Shown: positions 46,102-56,751, counted from the stretch's first letter. The stretch is 64,000 bases of DNA from Cupriavidus sp. (GCA_031180665.1 JAPSLP010000026.1:1-64000), one strand, 5' to 3'. Translations and numbers: made by a program. Notes: generated by a model from the letters alone, not told the origin.

Positions 46102-47757
46102 ATGAGAAACAACCAGCCTGTCACCGCGCGCGAATACAAGCTCGCGCCCAACGATTACCTGATTTCGCGCACCGACCTGAAGGGCCGCATCACCTTCGCC
46201 AATCGCGCGTTCATCGAGGTCAGCGGCTTTGCCGCCGAGGAACTGCTCGGCGCCCCGCACAATCTGGTGCGCCATCCCGACATGCCCCCCGAGGCCTTCG
46301 AGGACCTGTGGCGCACGCTGCAGGCGGGCCGCTCGTGGGTCGGGCTGGTCAAGAACCGCCGCAAGAACGGCGACTACTACTGGGTCAGCGCGACGGTGAC
46401 GCCGACCCGCGTCGACGGACAGACCGTCGGCTATACCTCGGTGCGCTCGATGGCGAGCGCCGAACAGATCGAGGCGGCGCAGGCCGCGTACGCGCGCATT
46501 CGCGCCGGCAATGGCGCGGGCATCCGCATCCGCGAGGGCGCGGTGGTCCGCCGCGGGCCGCTGGGCTGGATCGACGGCCTGCGCCGGCTGGGCGTGCGCG
46601 GCCGCATCATGCTGTCGCAGGGCGTGGGTCTGGCCTGGTTCCTCGCGGCGCTGGTTGCGTTCGAGCTGCTGGCCGAGCCGCAGACGCGCGCGGGATTGCG
46701 TCCGTGGCTGTGGGGCGGCTTCGTGCTGGCCGGCCTGTCGGCGATGGCCACCGGCGCGGCGCTGCTGGCCACGGTGCACCGGCCGATGCGCGAGATGCTC
46801 GATTTCGCGCTGCGTCTGGGCGCGGGCGACCTGGCCACGCGTTACGAGTTTTCCAGCAACGACGAGATCGGCGCGCTGGCCAAGGCGATGCAGACCATGC
46901 AGCGCAGCCTGCTGTCGGTCGTCCATGAGATCCAGGAAGGCATGAGCGCGATCGCCACGGCGACGCGCCAGGTGGCCGCCGGCAACAACGACCTGTCGCA
47001 GCGCACCGAGCAGCAGGCCGCCTCGCTGGAAGAGACCGCCTCGAGCATGGAAGAGCTGACCGGCACGGTGCGCCAGAACGCGGACAACGCGCGCCAGGCC
47101 AGCGGTCTGGCGGCCAACGCGTCGGAGACTGCGGTCAAGGGCGGCGAGGTGGTCGGGCGCGTGGTGCAGACCATGGACGAAATCAACGGCGCCTCGAAGA
47201 AGATCGTCGACATCATCGGCGTGATCGAGGGCATCGCCTTCCAGACCAACATCCTGGCGCTGAACGCGGCGGTGGAAGCGGCGCGAGCGGGCGAGCAGGG
47301 TCGCGGTTTCGCGGTGGTGGCCGGGGAGGTGCGCAGCCTGGCGCAGCGCAGCGCGAACGCGGCCAAGGAGATCAAGGGCCTGATCGGCGATACGGTGGCG
47401 CGGGTGGACAACGGATCGGCGCTGGTGGGCCAGGCCGGGCAGACCATGGGCGAGATCGTGCAGGCGGTCAAGCGCGTGACGGACATCATGGGCGAGATCA
47501 GCGCGGCGTCGGCCGAGCAGAGCTCGGGCATCGAGCAGGTGAACCAGGCGGTGGCGCAGATGGACGAGGTCACGCAGCAGAACGCGGCGCTGGTCGAGCA
47601 GGCCGCTGCCGCGGCCGGTTCGCTCGAAGACCAGGCCGCGCGGCTGCGCGATGCGGTCGCGGTGTTCCGCGTCAGCCTGAACCCCGAGCCGCGCCCGGTG
47701 CGGGCGCGTGCCGCGTCGACGCACCCGGCGGAAGCGCCGCGGCTGGCGCGCGCGTGA
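46102..47757 (+). CDS. Aer-like PAS-containing chemoreceptor
   Basis: A 551-residue receptor. PAS domain (about 15-120) of the Aer type with [19 protein letters not shown] and [18 protein letters not shown], expected to hold FAD and report redox or oxygen. Two close membrane helices (about 173-195 and 200-225) without a periplasmic domain. HAMP (about 228-285), then the signalling hairpin with the receptor tip [30 protein letters not shown]. It lacks an NWETF-type tether. It lies 34 bases after cheW. Its signalling domain DNA is almost identical to that of the next gene. Confidence 0.93.
   Translation: MRNNQPVTAREYKLAPNDYLISRTDLKGRITFANRAFIEVSGFAAEELLGAPHNLVRHPDMPPEAFEDLWRTLQAGRSWVGLVKNRRKNGDYYWVSATVTPTRVDGQTVGYTSVRSMASAEQIEAAQAAYARIRAGNGAGIRIREGAVVRRGPLGWIDGLRRLGVRGRIMLSQGVGLAWFLAALVAFELLAEPQTRAGLRPWLWGGFVLAGLSAMATGAALLATVHRPMREMLDFALRLGAGDLATRYEFSSNDEIGALAKAMQTMQRSLLSVVHEIQEGMSAIATATRQVAAGNNDLSQRTEQQAASLEETASSMEELTGTVRQNADNARQASGLAANASETAVKGGEVVGRVVQTMDEINGASKKIVDIIGVIEGIAFQTNILALNAAVEAARAGEQGRGFAVVAGEVRSLAQRSANAAKEIKGLIGDTVARVDNGSALVGQAGQTMGEIVQAVKRVTDIMGEISAASAEQSSGIEQVNQAVAQMDEVTQQNAALVEQAAAAAGSLEDQAARLRDAVAVFRVSLNPEPRPVRARAASTHPAEAPRLARA
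46975..47647 (+). repeat. 673-bp direct repeat, first copy (MCP signalling domain)
   Basis: It corresponds base by base to 48844-49516 (offset 1869). Reading both by eye I found one difference, G at 47080 against A at 48949, a silent change in a Val codon. Both flanks diverge at once. Confidence 0.9.
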
Positions 47758-47976
47758 GCGACGCGCCGATCGGCCCGGATGGGTACACCCCGGATGGGTA
47801 GTCGATGAGCATTTGATGGACACGGAGGCCGGACCCCGACAGGGCCCGGCGCCAATCGAAGCACGGACAGCAGCATTGCCCGGCATTACAACGAAGCCGG
47901 TAAGCGCGGCGCCCGATCCCCGACGATCGGCGCCGCAATCCGGCCGCACGGTCATCCAGAAGAAGAGGTAGTTCTC

Positions 47977-49812
47977 ATGCAATGGTTCAAGCAACTGCGA
48001 GTCGCGACGAAACTGATCGTCGGCTTTCTGATCGTTTCCGTCATCGGCATGGCGATGGGCCTGCTGGGGGTGGTCAATATGGGCCGGATGACCGAATGGA
48101 CCAGCCGGATCTACAACGCCGACCTGCAGGCGCTGAAGGCAGTGCAGGACGCCAACATCAACCTGCTGTACGCCAGCCGCGCGCAGATCGCGCTGCTGTC
48201 GGCCTCGACGATGGGTGAGCGGGCGACCGAGAAGACGCTGATCGAGAAGTCGTTCGGCGTGGTCGACGAGCGCATCAAGCAGGCGCGCAGCTCGTTCCAG
48301 ACCGAGCAGGGCCAGGCGCTGATCAAACAGTTCGACACGATGCTGCCGGCCTATCGCGACCGCATGGGCAAGTATGTCGAGCTGGTCTCGCGCCAGCCGC
48401 TCGATACCTCGCAGTTCGAGAGCCAGGTCTTCGAGGAGAGCACGGCCCTGCTCAAGGACGGCCGTGCGATCGAGGAGTTGATGTTCAACATGGTCAAGCG
48501 CCGCGACGCCGGTGCCCGCGCCAACATGGAAGAAGCCCAGGGCGTCTACGAGAGCTCGCGCCTGTTGATGCTCGCGCTGGTGCTGGGCGGACTGGCGGTG
48601 TCGCTGCTGCTCGGCGTGTTCCTCGCCCGCGCGCTGTCGCGCCAGCTGGGCGGAGAGCCGGGCTACGCGGCCTCGATCGCGTCGCGCATCGCCGACGGCG
48701 ACTTCTCGACCGAGATCAGGCTGCGCGCCGGCGACCGCGGCAGCATGCTGTACGCGATGAAGCAGATGCAGCTGCAGCTGTCGGGCATGGTGCAGGAGTT
48801 CAAGACCGCGGCCGAGTCGATCGCGTCGGCCTCGCGCGAAATCGCCGCCGGCAACAACGACCTGTCGCAGCGCACCGAGCAGCAGGCCGCCTCGCTGGAA
48901 GAGACCGCCTCGAGCATGGAAGAGCTGACCGGCACGGTACGCCAGAACGCGGACAACGCGCGCCAGGCCAGCGGTCTGGCGGCCAACGCGTCGGAGACTG
49001 CGGTCAAGGGCGGCGAGGTGGTCGGGCGCGTGGTGCAGACCATGGACGAAATCAACGGCGCCTCGAAGAAGATCGTCGACATCATCGGCGTGATCGAGGG
49101 CATCGCCTTCCAGACCAACATCCTGGCGCTGAACGCGGCGGTGGAAGCGGCGCGAGCGGGCGAGCAGGGTCGCGGTTTCGCGGTGGTGGCCGGGGAGGTG
49201 CGCAGCCTGGCGCAGCGCAGCGCGAACGCGGCCAAGGAGATCAAGGGCCTGATCGGCGATACGGTGGCGCGGGTGGACAACGGATCGGCGCTGGTGGGCC
49301 AGGCCGGGCAGACCATGGGCGAGATCGTGCAGGCGGTCAAGCGCGTGACGGACATCATGGGCGAGATCAGCGCGGCGTCGGCCGAGCAGAGCTCGGGCAT
49401 CGAGCAGGTGAACCAGGCGGTGGCGCAGATGGACGAGGTCACGCAGCAGAACGCGGCGCTGGTCGAGCAGGCCGCTGCCGCGGCCGGTTCGCTCGAAGAC
49501 CAGGCCGCGCGGCTGCAGGCGTCGCTGGCCCGCTTCCGTCTGGCCGCCGACGAGCTGTTCGCCCCGTCGCTGCAGGCCCCGTCGGTGGCCAAGCCGATCG
49601 CGGCCGCGCCGGCGGCTGCCGCATCGACCGAGGCGGCCGCCAGCCGCCACGACGAGACGACGTCGGCCGATCGCGCAGACCGTACCGAGCGCGCCCAATC
49701 GGCCACGGCCAACTCTGCCCCGCGCCTGCCGGGCCGTCCGGCGCCGCGCGCCGCGGCAGCGGCTGCAGCTGCCGCCACTGCCGGTGCCGACAGCGACTGG
49801 AGCGCCTTCTGA
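47977..49812 (+). CDS. methyl-accepting chemotaxis protein
   Basis: A 611-residue transmembrane receptor of the Tar/Tsr type. First helix about 12-35 ([21 protein letters not shown]), a four-helix-bundle periplasmic domain (about 36-185), second helix about 190-212, HAMP, then the methylation and signalling helices with the conserved tip. The C-terminus is Ala-rich and ends in DWSAF, which may serve as a CheR/CheB tether (xWxxF pentapeptide). The ligand is unknown. A 219-base gap with no clear FliA promoter precedes it. Confidence 0.94.
   Translation: MQWFKQLRVATKLIVGFLIVSVIGMAMGLLGVVNMGRMTEWTSRIYNADLQALKAVQDANINLLYASRAQIALLSASTMGERATEKTLIEKSFGVVDERIKQARSSFQTEQGQALIKQFDTMLPAYRDRMGKYVELVSRQPLDTSQFESQVFEESTALLKDGRAIEELMFNMVKRRDAGARANMEEAQGVYESSRLLMLALVLGGLAVSLLLGVFLARALSRQLGGEPGYAASIASRIADGDFSTEIRLRAGDRGSMLYAMKQMQLQLSGMVQEFKTAAESIASASREIAAGNNDLSQRTEQQAASLEETASSMEELTGTVRQNADNARQASGLAANASETAVKGGEVVGRVVQTMDEINGASKKIVDIIGVIEGIAFQTNILALNAAVEAARAGEQGRGFAVVAGEVRSLAQRSANAAKEIKGLIGDTVARVDNGSALVGQAGQTMGEIVQAVKRVTDIMGEISAASAEQSSGIEQVNQAVAQMDEVTQQNAALVEQAAAAAGSLEDQAARLQASLARFRLAADELFAPSLQAPSVAKPIAAAPAAAASTEAAASRHDETTSADRADRTERAQSATANSAPRLPGRPAPRAAAAAAAAATAGADSDWSAF
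48844..49516 (+). repeat. 673-bp direct repeat, second copy (MCP signalling domain)
   Basis: Partner of 46975-47647; together they cover nearly all of the methylation and signalling helices of two adjacent receptors. Confidence 0.9.
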
Positions 49813-49871
49813 ACACCTCGCCGCGGCGGGACGGGCCGGCCGGCATGGCGCGCCCACGACCATGACAGACG

Positions 49872-50651
49872 ATGAACAGCGAAATCACCCTGTCCCTGCC
49901 GCGTGAGGCCGCGGACAAGCTGCGCGGCGAGTTCGACCATTTCGTCCGGCTCTCCACAGGGCTGGACCGGCAGTTCGTGCCGCCCTCGTTCGAAGACTTC
50001 CTGCGTGCGCGCGTGATGCACCAGGACGGACCGCTGACCGAGCGCGCGGTCACGCGCCTGCTGACCGGCGGCGAGTACGCCTGGGCCAAGCGCGTGTTCG
50101 ACAAGCAGCTGCCGCACGCGCTCGCCAACCTGATGCGCGACGCCGAACGCTTCGGCTTCGGTCTCGCGGTGCGCTCGGAATGGTCGCAGTCGGAGCGGTT
50201 GGCGCAGGCGCGCAAGTGGGCGGTCGAGATCCTGGACCGCGCGGGCGCCGATCCGGCGCTGGCCGATACGCTGGCCGAACACATCGCCAATGCCGCGCTC
50301 GACGTGCGCACGATCGAAGAACAGATGCAGACGCCGGCATGGCGTCTGGCGGACAGCCTGCGCCGGCGTGTCTACGACCTGCTGTATCTGGTGCAGACCG
50401 AGCGCGGCACCGGCGCTGCGCTGACACGCCTGGGCGAACTGCGCGCGATGGTGGGCCTGGCGCTCGACTACGGCGCGATCGACGCGCATGAAGCGGGCCG
50501 CGTGATGGAGCAGATCGAGCATGCCCGCCCGCACCTGTTCCGCGACGAGCCCGACGATGTCTTCGCGCGGCTCGCCGCGTGGTTGCGCCGCGTCTTCAAG
50601 CCGATGCCGGCCGCGCCGTCAATGGTGGAAAGCGACAAGCGCCCGCAGTGA
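49872..50651 (+). CDS. alpha-helical protein of unknown function between MCP and flhDC
   Basis: A 259-residue soluble protein rich in Ala, Arg, Glu and Leu, predicted all-helical from its pattern (KLRGEFDHFVRL, RAVTRLLTGGEYAWAKRVFDKQL, HEAGRVMEQIEHARPHLF). No motif or domain is recognised. It follows the MCP by 59 bases in the same direction, so it may be cotranscribed and linked to motility, which is inference. The long AT-rich flhDC control region follows. Confidence 0.75.
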   Translation: MNSEITLSLPREAADKLRGEFDHFVRLSTGLDRQFVPPSFEDFLRARVMHQDGPLTERAVTRLLTGGEYAWAKRVFDKQLPHALANLMRDAERFGFGLAVRSEWSQSERLAQARKWAVEILDRAGADPALADTLAEHIANAALDVRTIEEQMQTPAWRLADSLRRRVYDLLYLVQTERGTGAALTRLGELRAMVGLALDYGAIDAHEAGRVMEQIEHARPHLFRDEPDDVFARLAAWLRRVFKPMPAAPSMVESDKRPQ

Positions 50652-50737
50652 AGGGGAAGCGTTTTGCAGCAAACGGGAAATCTCATCCGCCAACTGCGTC
50701 GAATCGCTAATGAAGTGATTTTGGAAGCATGTTGGAT

Positions 50738-50928
50738 GTTACAGAGTTGATCCCCATCGCGTTACAAGGCTGTTACATCTGAGCCTGTCGTTTTCGCCAT
50801 GTATCATCCATACGACAATGTCGATCCCCAACGTAAGTAGGGATTGGCAGCGGCAGGCGAATGCCGATATAAAGCGGACAGTCCATTTACATTCCGTAAC
50901 ATTTGTTACCAGATGTGAGTTTTGTAAC
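50738..50928 (+). promoter_or_regulatory. flhDC control region with repeated GTTACA/TGTAAC sites
   Basis: The 404-base gap 50652-51055 is AT-rich. GTTACA occurs at 50738, 50761 and 50772. A perfect dyad GTAACA-TT-TGTTAC lies at 50896-50909. TGTAAC occurs at 50923. The arrangement suggests several bound copies of one regulator before flhD; AT-richness also fits H-NS. I see no certain -35/-10 pair. Confidence 0.55.
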
Positions 50929-51055
50929 TGGACCGGAGTCGTTCCGATCAGATGTAGCACCCGTCGCACACGCACTGAAACGATCCGGACGCCGGAGGTC
51001 TGCCCCCGGTAAGCGCTGGACAAGCGGGCGAGGGTTCCTTGGTAGCGGGGATAAA

Positions 51056-51373
51056 TTGGAAAGCAGTGAACTTCTGCAGGAGATCAGGGAGGTCAATCTC
51101 GCCTATCTGCTGCTCGCGCAACGCCTGGTGCGCGAAAACCAACTCGAAGCCATGTTCCGCCTGGGCGTCAGCAAGGAAATCGCTGACATCCTCGCCAAGC
51201 TGACGCCTGCTCAGCTGGTCAAGCTGGCAGCCTCCAACATGGTCCTGTGCCGATTCCGGTTCGACGATCATGCGTTGCTCTCCACGCTGACGCATACCGC
51301 CAAGAGCCACGATATGCAGCAGATCCACGCTGCGATCCTGCTCGCGCGTCAGCCGGTGGAGTCGCTCAATTGA
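51056..51373 (+). CDS. flhD: flagellar master regulator subunit FlhD
   Basis: A 105-residue protein. The core [24 protein letters not shown] followed by [29 protein letters not shown] matches FlhD. With FlhC it forms the FlhD4C2 activator of class II flagellar genes. The start is TTG 51056 (ESSELLQE), with GGGG six bases upstream; an upstream ATG at 50903 in frame would add an unlikely Arg-rich leader. It overlaps flhC. Confidence 0.93.
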   Translation: MESSELLQEIREVNLAYLLLAQRLVRENQLEAMFRLGVSKEIADILAKLTPAQLVKLAASNMVLCRFRFDDHALLSTLTHTAKSHDMQQIHAAILLARQPVESLN

Positions 51374-51972
51374 GCGCGCTGCTGCAGGCCCAACCGGCCC
51401 GGAGCTACACGGCCGCTCCGGCTGCCCCGCGCAAGAGCGTACTGCAGGATGCCAACCAGACCCAGCTCGCCATCGAGCTGATCGGCCTGGGTGCGCGGCT
51501 GCAGGTGCTCGAAGCCGAGACCACGCTCTCGCGCGACCGGCTGATCCGTCTGTACAAGGAGCTGCGCGGCGTATCCCCGCCCAAGGGCATGCTGCCGTTC
51601 TCGACGGACTGGTTCACGACCTGGCTGCCGAACATCCATTCGTCGCTGTTCTTCTCGGCCTACCAGTTCATGGTCGAGCAGGGCGAGGCGAGCGGAATTC
51701 GTGCGGTGGTCGCCGCATACCGGCTCTACCTGGAGCATGTGTCCCTGCTCGGTGGCGAAATTGTCTTAAGTTTTACGCGTGCCTGGACGTTAGTACGGTT
51801 CTTCGAGAGCAATATGCTGCAGCTTTCCAGTTGCACATGCTGCGGAGGACAGTTCGTTACGCACGCCTACGAGCCGAACGCGAACTTCGTCTGCAGCCTG
51901 TGCCGGCCGCCATCGCGCGCGGGCAAGGCAAAGAAGCCCTCGAAGGACGCCACGCCAGCGCAACCCGCCTGA
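51370..51972 (+). CDS. flhC: flagellar master regulator subunit FlhC
   Basis: A 200-residue protein. [33 protein letters not shown] and [21 protein letters not shown] are FlhC signatures. The zinc ligands are visible as CTCC at 155-158 and CSLC at 175-178. The TTG start at 51370 overlaps the flhD stop (TTGA), with GGTGGAG upstream, so translation is coupled. The Lys/Pro-rich C-terminus is variable. Both flhD and flhC start with TTG, which may keep their levels low. Confidence 0.94.
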   Translation: MSALLQAQPARSYTAAPAAPRKSVLQDANQTQLAIELIGLGARLQVLEAETTLSRDRLIRLYKELRGVSPPKGMLPFSTDWFTTWLPNIHSSLFFSAYQFMVEQGEASGIRAVVAAYRLYLEHVSLLGGEIVLSFTRAWTLVRFFESNMLQLSSCTCCGGQFVTHAYEPNANFVCSLCRPPSRAGKAKKPSKDATPAQPA

Positions 51973-52090
51973 TTCACGCCGGGCTTGCGCGGCGAGCCAG
52001 ACCGGGGCGGCACGGCGCGCAGCTGGCCGTACCGTTCCGCGGTCCGGCTCGCGCGTGTCCGACGCGTGTTTTTCTGACGGGGAATCGATC

Positions 52091-52954
52091 GTGCTAGTTG
52101 TTCTTGGCTATGTCGTCGTAGTGGCGGCGGTGCTTGGTGGATACGCCATGACTGGCGGCCACATGGGCGCGCTATATCAACCGGCAGAACTGGTGATCAT
52201 TGGCGGCGCCGCGATCGGCGCCTTCATCAGCGCCAACAGCGGCAAGGCGATCAAGGCGACCTTGCGCGCGCTGCCGCAGCTGCTGCGCAGCAGCAAGTAC
52301 AACAAGGCGCTGTACATGGAAGTGATGGCGCTGCTGTATGTGCTGCTGTCCAAGGCGCGCCGCGAGGGCATCCTGTTCCTCGAGAAGGAAATCGCCGATC
52401 CGGCTGCCAGCAGCGTCTTCAGCCAGTATCCGCGCATCCTCGCCGACCCGGCGATGATGGAATTCCTGACCGACTATCTGCGCATGATGGTCAACGGCAA
52501 TATGAATGCCTTCGAGATCGAGGCCCTGATGGACCACGAGATCGAGACCTTCAAGCACGAGGCCGAAGTGCCCGCCCACGCGCTGGCGCGGGTCGGCGAC
52601 GCGCTGCCGGCTTTCGGCATCGTCGCCGCGGTGATGGGCGTGGTGCATGCGCTGGCCTCGGCCGATCTGCCGCCGTCCGTGCTGGGCGCGCTGATTGCGC
52701 ATGCGATGGTCGGCACCTTCCTGGGCATTCTGCTGGCTTACGGTTTCGTCTCCCCGCTGGCCTCGCGCGTCGAGCACCAGGTTGCCGAGACGGTCAAGAT
52801 GTACCAGTGCATCAAGGTCACGCTGCTGGCTTCGCTCAACGGCTATGCGCCGCTGGTCGCGGTCGAGTTCGGCCGCAAGGTGCTGTACTCGAGCGAGCGT
52901 CCGTCGTTCCTGGAACTGGACGACCACGTGCGCGAAGTCAAGAGCCTGACGTAA
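52091..52954 (+). CDS. motA: flagellar motor stator protein MotA
   Basis: A 287-residue protein with four membrane helices (about 1-20, 33-52, 170-190, 203-225) and the cytoplasmic loop with the charged pair region [12 protein letters not shown] that contacts Fli[16 protein letters not shown] and [15 protein letters not shown] are MotA hallmarks. The start is GTG 52091 with GGGGA upstream; the frame extends to 52055. With MotB it forms the proton channel that turns the motor. Confidence 0.96.
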   Translation: MLVVLGYVVVVAAVLGGYAMTGGHMGALYQPAELVIIGGAAIGAFISANSGKAIKATLRALPQLLRSSKYNKALYMEVMALLYVLLSKARREGILFLEKEIADPAASSVFSQYPRILADPAMMEFLTDYLRMMVNGNMNAFEIEALMDHEIETFKHEAEVPAHALARVGDALPAFGIVAAVMGVVHALASADLPPSVLGALIAHAMVGTFLGILLAYGFVSPLASRVEHQVAETVKMYQCIKVTLLASLNGYAPLVAVEFGRKVLYSSERPSFLELDDHVREVKSLT

Positions 52955-53012
52955 GCGCGCCGGGCAGCCAGTCCTCGAGCCAGTCCATTCGTCCGTCCAC
53001 CGCAGGCCAAGC

Positions 53013-53963
53013 ATGACCGATCACGCGCGCCCTATCGTCGTCCGCCGCGCTGCCGCTCACGGCAAGCCGCACGGCAACCACAGCTGGAAGATCGCCTACG
53101 CCGATTTCATGACGGCGATGATGGCCTTCTTCCTGGTGCTGTGGCTGCTGAGCACGTCGACGCCGAAGGACCTGGTGCAGGTGGCCGAGTATTTCCGCAC
53201 GCCGCTGAAGGTGGCGATCGCGGGCGGACAGAAGGTCAGCGAGTCGCCGAGCGTGATTCCCGGCGGCGGCATCGATCCGGCCAGCAAGGACGGCGAAACC
53301 CGGCGCATGCGCCAAGACGATCCGCAATCGCTGCAGAAGCGCCGCGACCAGCTCGAGACCGAGCGCCTGCGCGCGCTCAAGCAGCGGCTCGAACAGCTGA
53401 TCGAGAACAACCCGGTGCTGCGCCAGTTCCGTCCGCAGCTGCTGCTGGACATCACCAGCGAAGGGCTGCGCATCCAGATCCTCGATACGCAGAACCGGCC
53501 GATGTTCCGCACCGGCAAGGCGGTGGTCGAGCCGTATATGCGCGACATCCTGCGCGAGATCGGCCCGGTGCTCAACGAGATGCCGAACAAGGTCAGCCTG
53601 TCCGGCCATACCGATTCGTCCAACTACATGAATGGCGAGCGTACCTACTCCAACTGGGAGCTGTCGGCCGATCGCGCCAATGCCTCGCGCCAGGAGCTGA
53701 TCGCCGGCGGCATGCAGGAGGGCAAGGTACTGCGCGTGCTCGGCCTGGCCGCCACCATGCCGCTGGACAAGAACGATCCGCTGGCCCCGGTCAACCGCCG
53801 CATCAGCATCGTGGTGCTGAACCAGCGCGCCCAAGCCCGCTTCGAGGCGGAGAACGCCAGCGCGGCCGACGTCGCGGTGCGCGCCAAGGCAGGGGAATCG
53901 GCGCAGGCGCTGCAACAGGGCATGGAAGAGGCGACGGGGGAATCGGCGGCCAGGGTGCAGTAG
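53013..53963 (+). CDS. motB: flagellar motor stator protein MotB
   Basis: A 316-residue protein. The single membrane helix holds the proton-binding Asp31 in [18 protein letters not shown]. The plug/linker follows, then an OmpA-like peptidoglycan-binding domain (about 145-275) with [10 protein letters not shown] and NRRISIVVL. It anchors the stator to the wall. It follows motA by 58 bases. Confidence 0.96.
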   Translation: MTDHARPIVVRRAAAHGKPHGNHSWKIAYADFMTAMMAFFLVLWLLSTSTPKDLVQVAEYFRTPLKVAIAGGQKVSESPSVIPGGGIDPASKDGETRRMRQDDPQSLQKRRDQLETERLRALKQRLEQLIENNPVLRQFRPQLLLDITSEGLRIQILDTQNRPMFRTGKAVVEPYMRDILREIGPVLNEMPNKVSLSGHTDSSNYMNGERTYSNWELSADRANASRQELIAGGMQEGKVLRVLGLAATMPLDKNDPLAPVNRRISIVVLNQRAQARFEAENASAADVAVRAKAGESAQALQQGMEEATGESAARVQ

Positions 53964-54003
53964 AGAAAGGAAGAATGCCGGCACTTAAATCAGTAACAAA
54001 ATT

Positions 54004-54030
54004 TAATAAGACCGTCGGCGAGGTCGATAA
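54004..54030 (+). promoter_or_regulatory. FliA (sigma28) promoter before cheA
   Basis: TAATAAGA, 11 bases, GTCGATAA: seven of eight at the -10 with the consensus 11-base spacer. It lies in a locally AT-rich 115-base gap between motB and cheA, so cheA can be transcribed apart from motAB. Confidence 0.65.
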
Positions 54031-54078
54031 CCAGCTGGTAACGGCTCAATGCTTAGCAATCAGTGATTCAGGACGGTC

Positions 54079-56127
54079 ATGTCTGTCGATATCGATATCA
54101 CGCAGTTCTACCAGACCTTCTTCGAGGAAGCGGAAGAGCTGCTCGTTGAAATGGAGCAGTTGCTGCTCGGCCTCGACATCGAGGCGCCCGACGCGGAAGA
54201 CCTCAATGCGATCTTCCGCGCGGCGCATTCGATCAAGGGCGGCGCGGCGACCTTCGGCTTCAGCGCGCTGACCGAGACCACCCACCTGCTCGAGAATCTG
54301 CTGGACCGCACGCGCCGGCGGGAACTGGCGTTGTCCAGGGCCATCATCGATACCTTTCTGGAAACCAAGGACGTGTTGCAAGACCAGCTCAACGCCTATC
54401 GCAACGGCACCGAACCCGATCCGCAGACCCTTGCGCGCATCTGTGCGGTGCTGCAGCAGCTGGCCTACGAGACCAGCGGCGAGGCGCCGGCCCCGGCCCC
54501 CGCTCCGGCCGCCCCGGCCGCCCCCGTGCCCGCGCCCGCTGCGGCGGCCGTGCCCGCGGGCGGTGCGCTGAAGGTGCGCCTGCTCAACGTGTCGAAGGAA
54601 GACCAGGCGCTGCTGCGCGAGGAGCTCGGCAACCTCGGCGAGATCCTGGGCGAGACGCAGGGCGAGAGCGAGCTGGCGATCGAGCTGGCGACGCAATGCA
54701 GCCCCGACGACATCGTCGCGGTCTGCTGCTTCGTGATCGATGGCGAGCAGATCGTGATCGAGCCTGCCAGCGGCGCCGCCCCGGCGGCGCCGACCGGTGC
54801 GCCCGCCCTGACCGCCGTGACCGAAACCGTGACGGCGGACGCGCCCGCAGCGGCGCCCGCCCCTGCGGTCCCCGCACCGGCCGCGGGCACCGCCGCCAAG
54901 GACAAGGAGCGCGCCAAGGCCAGCGCCGCCGCAGCCCATCAGGAATCGGGCTCGATCCGCGTGCCCACCGAGAAAGTCGACCAGATCATCAATCTGGTCG
55001 GCGAACTGGTGATCACGCAGTCGATGCTGGCGCAGACCGCCTCGTCGCTCGACCCGGTGCTGTTCGACCGCCTGTTCTCCGGCATGGGCCAGCTCGAGCG
55101 CAATGCGCGCGACCTGCAGGAAGCGGTGATGTCGATCCGCATGATGCCGATGGACTATGTGTTCTCGCGCTTCCCGCGCCTGGTGCGCGACCTGGCCGCC
55201 AAGCTCGGCAAGCAGATCGACCTGGTGACCTTCGGCAAGGCCACCGAACTGGACAAGAGCCTGATCGAGCGGATCATCGATCCGCTGACCCACCTGGTGC
55301 GCAACAGCCTGGACCACGGCATCGAGACGCCCGACAAGCGCGTGGCCGCCGGCAAGGATCCGACCGGGCAGCTGATCCTGTCGGCGCAGCACCACGGCGG
55401 CAACATCGTGATCGAGGTCAGCGACGACGGCGGCGGCCTGCGCCGCGACAAGATCCTCGCCAAGGCGATGCAGAACGGCCTGCCGGTGTCCGAGAGCATG
55501 AGCGACGAGGAAGTGTGGCAGCTGATCTTCGCGCCGGGCTTCTCCACCGCCGAGGCCGTCACCGACCTGTCGGGCCGCGGCGTCGGCATGGACGTGGTCA
55601 AGCGCAACATCCAGGAGATGGGCGGCCACGTCGAGATCAGCTCGCGCCCCGGCAACGGCACCACCACCCGCATCGTGCTGCCGCTGACGCTGGCGATCCT
55701 CGACGGCATGTCGGTCAAGGTCGGCGAGGAGACCTTCATCCTGCCGCTGAACTGCGTGATGGAGTCGCTGCAGCCCAAGGCCGACGATGTGCGCACCGCC
55801 GCCAATACCGAGCGGGTGATGCACGTGCGCGGCGAATACCTGCCGCTGCTGGAACTGCATCGCGTCTTCAACGTCCAGTACGCCGTACAGGAGCCGACCC
55901 AGGGCATCGCCATCATCCTGCAGGCCGAGGGCAAGCGCTTCGCGCTGCTGGTGGACCAGCTGATCGGCCAGCACCAGGTCGTGCTCAAGAACCTGGAGAC
56001 CAACTACCGCAAGGTGCCCGGCATTTCGGCCGCGACCATCCTGGGCGACGGCAGCGTGGCGCTGATCGTGGATGTCGCGGCGCTGCAGCGCACCGGCGTG
56101 CGGCGGCAAGAACCGGTGCTGGCGTAA
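54079..56127 (+). CDS. cheA: chemotaxis histidine kinase CheA
   Basis: A 682-residue kinase. P1/Hpt with His50 in FRAAHSIKGGAATFGF. An Ala/Pro linker and P2-like region (about 135-290). P3 dimerisation (VDQIINLVGELVITQSML). P4 ATPase with HLVRNSLDHGIE, DDGGGL and GRGVGMDVVK. P5 CheW-like domain with LPLNCVMESL and LLVDQLIGQHQVVLK. It phosphorylates CheY and CheB. Followed by a repeat element and cheW. Confidence 0.97.
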   Translation: MSVDIDITQFYQTFFEEAEELLVEMEQLLLGLDIEAPDAEDLNAIFRAAHSIKGGAATFGFSALTETTHLLENLLDRTRRRELALSRAIIDTFLETKDVLQDQLNAYRNGTEPDPQTLARICAVLQQLAYETSGEAPAPAPAPAAPAAPVPAPAAAAVPAGGALKVRLLNVSKEDQALLREELGNLGEILGETQGESELAIELATQCSPDDIVAVCCFVIDGEQIVIEPASGAAPAAPTGAPALTAVTETVTADAPAAAPAPAVPAPAAGTAAKDKERAKASAAAAHQESGSIRVPTEKVDQIINLVGELVITQSMLAQTASSLDPVLFDRLFSGMGQLERNARDLQEAVMSIRMMPMDYVFSRFPRLVRDLAAKLGKQIDLVTFGKATELDKSLIERIIDPLTHLVRNSLDHGIETPDKRVAAGKDPTGQLILSAQHHGGNIVIEVSDDGGGLRRDKILAKAMQNGLPVSESMSDEEVWQLIFAPGFSTAEAVTDLSGRGVGMDVVKRNIQEMGGHVEISSRPGNGTTTRIVLPLTLAILDGMSVKVGEETFILPLNCVMESLQPKADDVRTAANTERVMHVRGEYLPLLELHRVFNVQYAVQEPTQGIAIILQAEGKRFALLVDQLIGQHQVVLKNLETNYRKVPGISAATILGDGSVALIVDVAALQRTGVRRQEPVLA

Positions 56128-56147
56128 CGACAAACGGGTACCAATAC

Positions 56148-56232
56148 CGTCGTCCCCGCGAAAGCGGGGACCCGGCGACTCGACGCACACCGCAAGAAGG
56201 ACGCTGGGGCCCCGCATGCGCGGAGACGACAC
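56148..56232 (+). repeat. dispersed double-hairpin repeat, copy D (variant)
   Basis: Hairpin GTCCCCGCG-AAAG-CGGGGAC as in the other copies, then a divergent spacer and a second hairpin (GGCCCCGCATGCGCGG) ending GACGAC. It sits inside the cheA-cheW intergenic region of the operon. Confidence 0.8.
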
Positions 56233-56256
56233 GGAAGCAATAAGGAGCAACACATC

Positions 56257-56751
56257 ATGGCCGGCATCGGACATAGCGACACCCCCGGAAGCGAGGCGGC
56301 GGGCCAGGAGTTCCTGGTGTTCACGCTCGGCTCCGAGGAATACGGCATCGACATCCTGAAGGTGCAGGAGATCCGCAGCTACGACGGCGTGACGCGGATC
56401 GCCAACGCGCCGGACTTCATCAAGGGCGTCACCAACCTGCGCGGCGTGATCGTGCCGATCGTCGACCTGCGCATGAAGTTCCGCCTGGGCAACGTCAAGT
56501 ACGACCACCAGACCGTCGTCATCATCCTGAACATCGCCGGCCGTGTGGTCGGCATCGTGGTCGATGGCGTGTCCGACGTGCTGACGCTGACGGGCGAGGC
56601 CATCAAGCCGGCGCCGGAGTTCGGTGTGTCGGTGTCGACCGAGCATCTGACCGGCCTGGCGACCGTCGAAGGCCGCATGCTGATCCTGCTCGACATCGAA
56701 CGGATGATGACCAGTCCCGAGATGGAGCTGATCGAGGGCGAAACCGCCTGA
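56257..56751 (+). CDS. cheW: chemotaxis coupling protein CheW (second copy)
   Basis: A 164-residue Che[61 protein letters not shown]. It is the operon copy beside cheA. AAGGAG lies nine bases before the ATG. The first copy, at 45585, is similar but has a different C-terminus. Confidence 0.96.
   Translation: MAGIGHSDTPGSEAAGQEFLVFTLGSEEYGIDILKVQEIRSYDGVTRIANAPDFIKGVTNLRGVIVPIVDLRMKFRLGNVKYDHQTVVIILNIAGRVVGIVVDGVSDVLTLTGEAIKPAPEFGVSVSTEHLTGLATVEGRMLILLDIERMMTSPEMELIEGETA

Noticed and set aside
45916..49863. A 1315-codon open frame on the minus strand across the receptor genes, and similar long antisense frames elsewhere (for example 8072-12040 and 42652-45336).
   Set aside because: Their translations are Arg/His/Gln-rich and repetitive, without domains. 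They are mirror images of GC-rich genes with clear families on the other strand.
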